Notes under the pieces: generated by a model | What the model saw: only the letters and a program-made list of their open reading frames with translations | The model's database searches: none | What the model was told of the DNA's origin: nothing | Assembly: GCA_947624455.1 (NCBI GenBank) | Contig: CANQKL010000104.1 | Coordinates: 1-6,082, forward strand | Direction: 5' to 3' | DNA from: an uncultured Clostridia bacterium | GTDB taxonomy: Bacteria > Bacillota > Clostridia > UMGS1883 | DNA length: 6,082 bases | Program-made: the position numbers and the translations under genes | Part shown: piece by piece, positions 1-4,379 of the stretch | Layout of the letters: each line of letters starts with the position of its first letter | Numbering within the stretch: the first letter of the stretch is position 1

Positions 1-73
1 TGGATACTGGGATTCGAACCCAGGGCCTCCAGAGCCACAATCTGGCGCGCTAACCAGCTGCGCTATACCCACC
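1..73 (-). tRNA. tRNA-His (GTG), 3' end cut by window edge
   Basis: Read on the minus strand, this folds as a cloverleaf. The acceptor 5' strand is GTGGGTA, preceded by the extra G at position -1 (base 73) that marks tRNA-His. The D stem is GCGC/GCGC, the anticodon stem CCAGA/TCTGG encloses loop TTGTGGC with anticodon GTG, and the T stem is CTGGG/CCCAG around TTCGAAT. The 3' acceptor strand begins TATCCA and leaves the window, so the last acceptor base, the discriminator and CCA are not seen. It is the third and most distal tRNA of the minus-strand operon. Confidence 0.96.
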
Positions 74-79
74 ATATCG

Positions 80-97
80 GCCCCTCAAACGAGAGGC
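80..97 (-). other. hairpin in the tRNA-Arg/tRNA-His spacer
   Basis: On the transcribed (minus) strand the spacer between tRNA-Arg and tRNA-His contains GCCTCTC, loop GTTT, then GAGGGGC. This gives a continuous 7-bp stem with one G-U pair, starting two bases after the encoded CCA of tRNA-Arg. No T-run follows, so it is not an intrinsic terminator. It may guide processing or insulate folding of the two tRNAs; that role is inference. Confidence 0.5.
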
Positions 98-98
98 T

Positions 99-175
99 TG
101 GCGTGCCTGCGGGGATTCGAACCCAGGACCTACTGCTTAGAAGGCAGTTGCTCTATCCGACTGAGCTACAGGCAC
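99..175 (-). tRNA. tRNA-Arg (TCT)
   Basis: On the minus strand the acceptor stem GTGCCTG/CAGGCAC pairs fully, followed by G73 and encoded CCA (bases 101-99). The D stem is GCTC/GAGC. The anticodon stem ACTGC/GCAGT encloses loop CTTCTAA with anticodon TCT, reading AGA/AGG arginine codons. The T loop is TTCGAAT. One oddity is that the T stem CTGGG/CCCCG has a T-C mismatch at the 50:64 pair. It lies 8 bases downstream of tRNA-Gly in the same transcript. Confidence 0.96.
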
Positions 176-183
176 ACAAAATT

Positions 184-257
184 TGGAGCGGGTGATGGGA
201 GTCGAACCCACCTAGCCAGCTTGGAAGGCTGGTATTCTACCGATGAACTACACCCGC
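184..257 (-). tRNA. tRNA-Gly (TCC)
   Basis: This is the first gene of the minus-strand tRNA operon. The acceptor stem GCGGGTG/CACCCGC is followed by T73 and encoded CCA. The anticodon stem CCAGC/GCTGG encloses CTTCCAA with anticodon TCC, reading GGA/GGG glycine codons. The T loop is TTCGACT with a G-U at pair 49:65, the variable loop is four bases, and the D stem has a terminal G-U pair. The 5' end lies only about 7 bases from the expected transcription start, so little leader has to be removed. Confidence 0.96.
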
Positions 258-269
258 ATGACATCCCCT

Positions 270-298
270 ATTATAGCAAATAGTTCCCTGTTTGTCAA
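270..298 (-). promoter_or_regulatory. sigma-A promoter of the tRNA operon
   Basis: On the minus strand there is a perfect TTGACA (298-293), a 17-base spacer and a perfect TATAAT (275-270) preceded by TGC, an extended -10. The expected start is near 263-265, just upstream of tRNA-Gly. Two perfect hexamers at ideal spacing fit the very strong expression needed for stable RNA genes. Confidence 0.9.
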
Positions 299-376
299 GC
301 CCTTTTCTCAAATTTTTTAATATTTTCCCCTTTGTTGCGCCCCAGGCTTTATTTTGAAGATTTGCACAAAAAAGTG

Positions 377-394
377 TTGAAAAACCTTTTTAAA
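377..394. repeat. AT-rich inverted repeat over the -35 box and spacer
   Basis: AAAAA-CC-TTTTT (380-391) extends outward as TT...AA after one mismatch, giving an 18-bp near-palindrome centred between 385 and 386. It covers the -35 hexamer and the start of the spacer of the promoter for the metal-dependent regulator. That is where an autorepressor site would lie, but the sequence does not match a known DtxR or MntR box closely enough to name it. Confidence 0.35.
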
Positions 395-405
395 TATGTT
401 ATAAT
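377..405 (+). promoter_or_regulatory. sigma-A promoter of the DtxR-family gene
   Basis: TTGAAA at 377-382, a 17-base spacer and TATAAT at 400-405 with the extended -10 motif TGT directly before it. It is divergent from the tRNA promoter, with roughly 80 bases between the two -35 boxes. The start of transcription should fall near 412, giving a leader of about 25 bases with the Shine-Dalgarno site GGGAGGG at 424-430. Confidence 0.85.
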
Positions 406-436
406 TAGGGCAGAAATAAAATAGGGAGGGAATATA

Positions 437-802
437 ATGGTAATTCAGGAGTCGGCTGAAAACTATCTCGAAGCCATCCTTATGATCAAACAGCGCAAAG
501 GCGAGGTTCATTCAGTGGATATCGCCGCAGAGCTTGGCTTCAGCAAGCCGAGCGTCAGCGTTGCCATGAAAAATTTCCGGCAGAACGGCTATATCACCAT
601 GGATGAACACGGTCATATCGAACTGACTGAAACGGGCCTTGATATTGCCGAGCGCATTTACGAACGCCACCGGCTCATTTCCGCGCTGCTGAAAAAGCTG
701 GGCGTTAAGGAGGATACCGCCATGGAGGACGCCTGCCGCATCGAACACGATATCAGCCCCGAAACTTTTGAGGCAATGAAACGTCTATATGACAGTCTTT
801 AA
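437..802 (+). CDS. DtxR/MntR-family metal-dependent transcriptional repressor
   Basis: Cytoplasmic, 121-residue DNA-binding protein expected to repress metal uptake genes when loaded with Fe(II) or Mn(II). A winged helix fills the N-terminal half: the helix-turn-helix runs about 27-52 (DIAAELGFSKPSVSVAMKN) and the wing about 53-65. The dimerisation and metal-binding helices follow, with the pattern ERH (76-78) and DACRIEH (98-104). Candidate ligands are N9, E12, H78, C100, E103 and H104. C100 resembles the DtxR/IdeR cysteine, while E12 and H78 occupy MntR-like positions, so the metal cannot be read off the sequence. There is no SH3-like C-terminal domain, as in the short MntR class, which is usually about 140 residues. 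The ATG at 437 has GGGAGGG six bases upstream. It is the first gene of a unit with the GH3 lipoprotein, 16 bases apart. Family assignment is firm; the regulated metal is not known. Confidence 0.92.
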   Translation: MVIQESAENYLEAILMIKQRKGEVHSVDIAAELGFSKPSVSVAMKNFRQNGYITMDEHGHIELTETGLDIAERIYERHRLISALLKKLGVKEDTAMEDACRIEHDISPETFEAMKRLYDSL

Positions 803-805
803 TTT

Positions 806-810
806 GGAGG
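806..810 (+). promoter_or_regulatory. Shine-Dalgarno site fixing a GTG start at 819
   Basis: GGAGG lies 8 bases before GTG 819, the ideal distance. A longer reading from ATG 789 would start upstream of this site, overlap the end of the regulator gene and put ten extra residues before the signal peptide. A TTG at 813 is only two bases from the site. Confidence 0.8.
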
Positions 811-818
811 CTTTGATA

Positions 819-1970
819 GTGAGATTTGTGAAAAGAATACTCGTTGTTTCGCTGGCGGCCATGCTGCTGACGGGCTGCGTCGGTATAAAAGACACCGCGG
901 AGAATCAGCTCCCGCAAACTCGGACTGAATCGGAAAACATTACAGATTCTTCAGATGAAAATGAACATCAGTGGAACTTGGAGGAGAAGCTGTGGCAGCT
1001 ATTTTACGTGGCGCCCGAGGCTCTAACCGGGGGAGAAACAGTGACCGAACTGACCGATAATCTGCGGGACGGACTGAATAAATATCCCGTCGGCGGCGTA
1101 ATCCTTTTCGCACAAAATATAGAAAATGACGATCAGGTAATACGGCTTCTTGGCGATATAAAGGCCGTTTCCGGAATCACGCCCTTCCTCGGCGTGGATG
1201 AGGAGGGCGGCCTTGTCACCAGATTATCAAAAAAATGCGCGGTCACGGACAACGGCAACATGATAGATGTAAAAACCGCTGACGAAGCCCGAAAAATAGG
1301 GGAGAGACTTGGAAGCGAACTCAGCGGCTTGGGCTTTAATATGGATTTCGCGCCAGTGGCCGATGTACTTATAAATAAGGATAATACCGAAATCGGAAAA
1401 CGTTCCTTCGGCACTGACCCTGAGGACGTGGCGGCCAAGGTTGCCGCCGAGGTGGAAGGAATACAGAGCATGGGCGTGGCGGCTACGCTCAAGCACTTCC
1501 CCGGTCACGGAAGCGCCGTTACAAATTCGCATGACGGCACCAGTGTGAGCCAGCGCAGCTCCGAACAACTGCACTCGGCGGAATTGATACCCTTTGAGAG
1601 CGGTATCGGGGCTGGGGCGGACTTTGTCATGGTATCGCATCTGTCGCTGCCAAATGTGACGGGCAGCGACGAGCCTGCAAGCCTGTCAGAACCTATTGTA
1701 ACCGGCCTGCTGAGAGATGAACTGGGCTATGATGGCATCGTCATTACGGACGCCCTGAATATGGGGGCCGCTACAGTTTATACGCCCGGAGAGGCCGCTG
1801 TTATGGCAGTAAATGCGGGGGCGGATATGCTGCTCATGCCCGATGATCTGGAGGCAGCCTATAATGGCTTGCTGGATGCCGTGAAGAGCGGGCTTATAAC
1901 GGAGGAACGCATTGATAAGAGCGTGGAGCGAATAATGTCGCTGAAACGCGAAATGGGGCTAATTCCGTAA
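819..1970 (+). CDS. Lipoprotein glycoside hydrolase family 3, NagZ-like beta-N-acetylhexosaminidase
   Basis: Membrane-anchored enzyme of 383 residues, expected to release terminal N-acetylglucosamine from muropeptides or similar glycans. From the GTG start it reads a short basic N-terminus, a hydrophobic stretch and lipobox LLTGC (cysteine about residue 20), then a polar linker to about 50 and a single GH3 TIM-barrel domain. Visible motifs are VDEEGG with D127 and R135, GKRSFGTDP with R195, KHFPGHG from K225, and VITDALNM with the predicted nucleophile D311. The catalytic dyad loop that normally reads D-S-H reads N-S-H here (N236, H238), so the usual aspartate is replaced by asparagine. There is no second GH3 domain, as in NagZ proteins. 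It follows the DtxR-family gene by 16 bases with no promoter between them, so co-transcription is likely. Family is firm; the substrate is inferred. Confidence 0.9.
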   Translation: MRFVKRILVVSLAAMLLTGCVGIKDTAENQLPQTRTESENITDSSDENEHQWNLEEKLWQLFYVAPEALTGGETVTELTDNLRDGLNKYPVGGVILFAQNIENDDQVIRLLGDIKAVSGITPFLGVDEEGGLVTRLSKKCAVTDNGNMIDVKTADEARKIGERLGSELSGLGFNMDFAPVADVLINKDNTEIGKRSFGTDPEDVAAKVAAEVEGIQSMGVAATLKHFPGHGSAVTNSHDGTSVSQRSSEQLHSAELIPFESGIGAGADFVMVSHLSLPNVTGSDEPASLSEPIVTGLLRDELGYDGIVITDALNMGAATVYTPGEAAVMAVNAGADMLLMPDDLEAAYNGLLDAVKSGLITEERIDKSVERIMSLKREMGLIP

Positions 1971-1980
1971 TAAAATAGAC

Positions 1981-2014
1981 AAACTGTTACTAAACTGTTA
2001 ATATTTTCCAACAG
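1981..2014. repeat. Three CTGTT half-sites upstream of the citrate synthase promoter
   Basis: AAACTGTTA occurs at 1981-1989 and again at 1992-2000, exactly 11 bases apart, about one helical turn. A reverse-complement copy, AACAG, follows at 2010-2014, giving CTGTT-N10-AACAG. The cluster ends four bases before the -35 box. This arrangement resembles a regulator binding site, but no known operator is recognised. Confidence 0.4.
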
Positions 2015-2017
2015 CAC

Positions 2018-2046
2018 TTGCGGTTTTTTCTGAAATATGCTATAAT
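2018..2046 (+). promoter_or_regulatory. sigma-A promoter of citrate synthase
   Basis: A weak -35 TTGCGG (2018-2023), a 17-base spacer and a perfect TATAAT (2041-2046) with extended -10 TGC. The weak -35 combined with a strong extended -10 is common at regulated promoters. The leader is about 35 bases and ends in AGGGAG six bases before the ATG at 2088. Confidence 0.8.
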
Positions 2047-2087
2047 AAATATGTTTAAAACGTACATTTTAGCGAAGGGAGAAAAAT

Positions 2088-3431
2088 ATGGAAAGAATTT
2101 TTGAAATAACCGCAATGGATATTGAGAACGCGAGACGCTGTGTACTCAATAATACCGTGCCGCCAGAGTTGTATAAAAAGTACGATGTAAAGCGGGGCTT
2201 GAGAGATATTGACGGTAACGGCGTGATGGCCGGTCTTACAAATATATCTGAGGTAAAGGCCAAGGAAAACGGTCAGCCCTGTCCCGGCGAACTCTATTAC
2301 AGGGGCTACAACGTAAAAGAGCTTGTTAAGCACGTGGTGGACGAGCGTCGCTTTGGGTTTGAGGAAATAGCCTATCTTTTGCTTATAGGCGACCTGCCTA
2401 CCCGTTTGGAACTGGATGAATTTATGGAGGAGCTGGCCCAACGCCGGACTCTGCCCCAGAATTTTACTCGGGATGTCATAATGAAGGCTCCAAGCGAAAA
2501 TATGATGATAACGTTGGCCAAAAGCCTGTTGACTTTGTACTCCTATGACCCTAATCCCGAGGACTGCTCCATTCCCAACGTGACAAGACAGTGCCTCAAT
2601 CTCATAAGTCAGTTCCCCATGCTGGCTGTCTACAGCTATAACGCTTACAGCCATAGCCTTGGAAACAGCCTTTACATTCATCAGCCCGATCCCGAGCTGT
2701 GTACCGCGGAAAATATTTTGCGGATGCTGCGGCCCGATAAGAGCTATACTCAGCTTGAGGCCTCGGTCTTGGACATGGCGCTGATACTCCACATGGAGCA
2801 TGGCGGCGGCAACAACAGCTCGTTTACGACCAGGGTCGTGACCTCGTCTGGAACCGACACCTATTCCGTTATGGCTGCGGCGCTGGCTTCGTTGAAAGGG
2901 CCGCGCCACGGCGGCGCAAATATCAAGGTGGTGCAGATGTTTGACGACTTGAAGGAGAATGTCAGCGACCTCGAGGATGAAGAGGCTATTTCGGACTACT
3001 TAAAGCGGCTGCTGCACAAGCAGGCCTTCGATAATGCCGGTTTGATCTACGGCATAGGACACGCGGTATATTCGGTGTCCGACCCGAGAGCGGAGATTTT
3101 TAAGGGCTTTGTGGAACGCCTGGCCGAGGCCAAGGGCCTAAGAGGCGAGTTCGAGCTATATGAAAAGGTGGCGCGGCTGGCTCCGGAGCTTATCGCTCAG
3201 GAACGCAAGATATACAAGGGCGTCAACACCAATGTGGACTTTTACAGCGGCTTTGTTTACAATATGCTGGGCCTGCCGGTGGAAATGTATACGCCAATGT
3301 TCGCTATTGCGCGCATAGTGGGCTGGAGCGCTCACCGTCTTGAGGAGATAGTCAGCGCCGAAAAGATAATCCGTCCGGCCTATAAGTCGGTGGCGCCAAG
3401 GAGAGAGTATGTTCCGATAGACGAACGTTGA
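2088..3431 (+). CDS. gltA: Citrate synthase (citrate/2-methylcitrate synthase family)
   Basis: Cytoplasmic enzyme joining acetyl-CoA and oxaloacetate to give citrate and CoA, the entry step towards 2-oxoglutarate and glutamate. It has 447 residues, with an N-terminal extension of some 40-60 residues before the family core, as in clostridial members. The three catalytic residues are visible: H238 in MEHGGGNNSSF, H325 in GIGHAVY and D384 in NVDFYSG. The substrate-binding GPRHGGAN loop lies at about 275-282 and the DPRAEIF arginine follows H325. The C-terminal part, MFAIARIVGWSAHRLEE, is the usual last conserved block. The start at 2088 is supported by AGGGAG and a strong promoter. Its only partner downstream in this window is a kinase-like gene 55 bases away. 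Aconitase and isocitrate dehydrogenase genes are not in view. 2-methylcitrate synthase activity cannot be excluded from sequence. Confidence 0.96.
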   Translation: MERIFEITAMDIENARRCVLNNTVPPELYKKYDVKRGLRDIDGNGVMAGLTNISEVKAKENGQPCPGELYYRGYNVKELVKHVVDERRFGFEEIAYLLLIGDLPTRLELDEFMEELAQRRTLPQNFTRDVIMKAPSENMMITLAKSLLTLYSYDPNPEDCSIPNVTRQCLNLISQFPMLAVYSYNAYSHSLGNSLYIHQPDPELCTAENILRMLRPDKSYTQLEASVLDMALILHMEHGGGNNSSFTTRVVTSSGTDTYSVMAAALASLKGPRHGGANIKVVQMFDDLKENVSDLEDEEAISDYLKRLLHKQAFDNAGLIYGIGHAVYSVSDPRAEIFKGFVERLAEAKGLRGEFELYEKVARLAPELIAQERKIYKGVNTNVDFYSGFVYNMLGLPVEMYTPMFAIARIVGWSAHRLEEIVSAEKIIRPAYKSVAPRREYVPIDER

Positions 3432-3486
3432 AGCCCCGCCAGCGGCTTGGCGAACGTGAACACAAATAGAAACAGGAGGAGAATTT

Positions 3487-4095
3487 ATGGAAAAGGTCAT
3501 AATCACTATAGGGCGTGAGTTTGGCAGCGGAGGACGCGAAATAGGCATGAAGCTGTCGGAAAAGCTGGGGATCCCCTTCTTTGATAAGGAAATAATACGC
3601 AAGGCGGCGGAGGATTCGGGCATTGTGGAGAGCGTTATGGATTACTATGACGAGCATCACACTTCGCCTATTTTTGCCACCGGGTCGATTTTGTTCGACA
3701 TATACCAGATGCCTATGAGTGACCGCGTCTATCTGGAGCAGAGCAAGGCTATCAGAGCTATTGCCGAAAAAGGCAGCTGCGTAATAGTAGGCCGCTGCGC
3801 CGATGTGGTGCTGGAGAAGAATCCTGGACTTGTGCGCATTTTTATCTGCGCCAATATGGAGGATAAGATCGCCCGCAAGCGCCAGATACTGACGGATAAG
3901 ACGGATTCTCAGATAGAGGCTCATATCAGGTCGGTGGACAGAAAGAGAGCCAAGTACTACAGCTATTATACAGACAAGCGCTGGGGCGAGGCAAAGCACT
4001 ATGACATCAGCATTAACAGCAGTCTCCTTGGCATTGACGGAACTGTGGATCTTATAGCCGGAGCCGCTCAGATAAGAGAGGCGGAACTGGCGTGA
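3487..4095 (+). CDS. Cytidylate kinase-like P-loop protein
   Basis: A 202-residue cytoplasmic protein of the cytidylate-kinase-like group (Pfam Cytidylate_kin2 type), distinct from housekeeping Cmk. It opens with IITIGREFGSGGREIG (5-20), a P-loop variant in which the usual Walker A lysine is missing and G16-R17 stand in its place; this is typical of the group. IVGRCAD lies at 100-106, and the C-terminal half has a charged helix (VDRKRAKYYSYYTDKRWGEA) that resembles a lid region. The true substrate of these proteins is unsettled, so nucleotide monophosphate phosphorylation is only inferred. AGGAGGAG at 3474-3481 is a very strong ribosome site. The gap to citrate synthase has no promoter, only two small mutually exclusive hairpins (3431-3448 and 3437-3452) without a T-run, so the two genes are probably co-transcribed. 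Confidence 0.9.
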   Translation: MEKVIITIGREFGSGGREIGMKLSEKLGIPFFDKEIIRKAAEDSGIVESVMDYYDEHHTSPIFATGSILFDIYQMPMSDRVYLEQSKAIRAIAEKGSCVIVGRCADVVLEKNPGLVRIFICANMEDKIARKRQILTDKTDSQIEAHIRSVDRKRAKYYSYYTDKRWGEAKHYDISINSSLLGIDGTVDLIAGAAQIREAELA

Positions 4096-4106
4096 CCGCG
4101 AGGAGA

Positions 4107-4144
4107 CTGTAAAATCAGCGCGGGTAGTAAGCCTTGACTTACAG
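4107..4144 (+). other. Competing small hairpins after the kinase-like gene
   Basis: CTGTAA at 4107-4112 can pair with TTACAG at 4139-4144, while GTAAG at 4127-4131 can pair with CTTAC at 4138-4142. The two pairings share bases and exclude each other. They lie in the transcribed stretch between the stop codon and the terminator. Nothing else is recognised in 4096-4186, and the stems are short enough to be chance. Confidence 0.25.
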
Positions 4145-4186
4145 CGAGTCATGTGCCGAAAAACATAAAATAAAGACTTAGTCTGG

Positions 4187-4214
4187 AAAATCCGCCCAAG
4201 GGCGGATTTTTGTC
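4187..4214 (+). terminator. Intrinsic terminator after the citrate synthase/kinase unit
   Basis: AAAATCCGCC, loop CAAG, then GGCGGATTTT gives a 10-bp stem with a GC core, followed by TTTTTGTC. The A-run before it and T-run after it mean it could also work on the other strand. It closes the two-gene unit that began at 2018. Confidence 0.92.
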
Positions 4215-4251
4215 TTTGTATGGCGAAAATAGATTTTATGCCGGCTCTTTG

Positions 4252-4277
4252 AAAGGGGAGGTCATGGCCGCCTTTTT
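4252..4277 (+). terminator. Weak second terminator-like hairpin
   Basis: AAAGG (4252-4256) pairs with CCTTT (4271-4275). Two further G-C pairs lie inside, across a one-base bulge, and the hairpin runs into TTTTT. It is weaker than the terminator 40 bases upstream and may act as a back-up shielding the protease promoter from readthrough. Confidence 0.35.
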
Positions 4278-4291
4278 GTAAAATTATAACA

Positions 4292-4303
4292 ATTATTAAT
4301 AAT
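4292..4303. repeat. 12-bp perfect AT palindrome upstream of the protease promoter
   Basis: ATTATTAATAAT is a perfect inverted repeat ending ten bases before the -35 box, inside an A+T-rich tract (4279-4310). It could be an UP element for RNA polymerase or a regulator site; chance is also plausible given the base composition. Confidence 0.3.
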
Positions 4304-4313
4304 AAAAAAGCAT

Positions 4314-4342
4314 TTGACAAAATCCCCTTTTTGTAGTACAAT
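4314..4342 (+). promoter_or_regulatory. sigma-A promoter of the protease gene
   Basis: A perfect TTGACA (4314-4319), a 17-base spacer and TACAAT (4337-4342), preceded by an A+T-rich tract. The expected start is near 4349. The longer reading frame of the protease could begin at a TTG at 4314, but that codon is part of the -35 box, which rules it out as the start. Confidence 0.88.
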
Positions 4343-4379
4343 ATATTTTGTAGTATTTTATATTGGTTGGGAGATCGCC

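Noticed and set aside
98..283. 61-codon plus-strand reading frame
   Set aside because: It lies antisense across the tRNA-Arg and tRNA-Gly genes; its peptide is the typical spurious product of antisense tRNA translation.
789..818. N-terminal extension of the GH3 lipoprotein from ATG 789
   Set aside because: It overlaps the regulator gene, places ten residues before the signal peptide and has no suitable ribosome site; GTG 819 does.
2010..2029. Possible terminator after the GH3 gene (AACAGC, loop ACTT, GCGGTT, then T-run)
   Set aside because: The stem has only five pairs with an A-G mismatch and it overlaps the -35 box of the next promoter; too weak to call, so readthrough into citrate synthase is possible.
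2055..2909. 284-codon minus-strand reading frame
   Set aside because: It is a shadow opposite the citrate synthase gene, with no domain or ribosome site.
3431..3452. Hairpin between citrate synthase and the kinase-like gene
   Set aside because: Five-pair stems with no T-run do not make a terminator; noted only as a possible intercistronic structure.
3352..4341. 329-codon minus-strand reading frame
   Set aside because: It overlaps the citrate synthase end, the kinase-like gene and the terminator on the other strand, and shows no recognisable protein features.
4314..4379. N-terminal extension of the protease from TTG 4314
   Set aside because: The codons coincide with the promoter and lie upstream of the expected transcription start; ATG 4380 has a ribosome site and begins a proper signal peptide.
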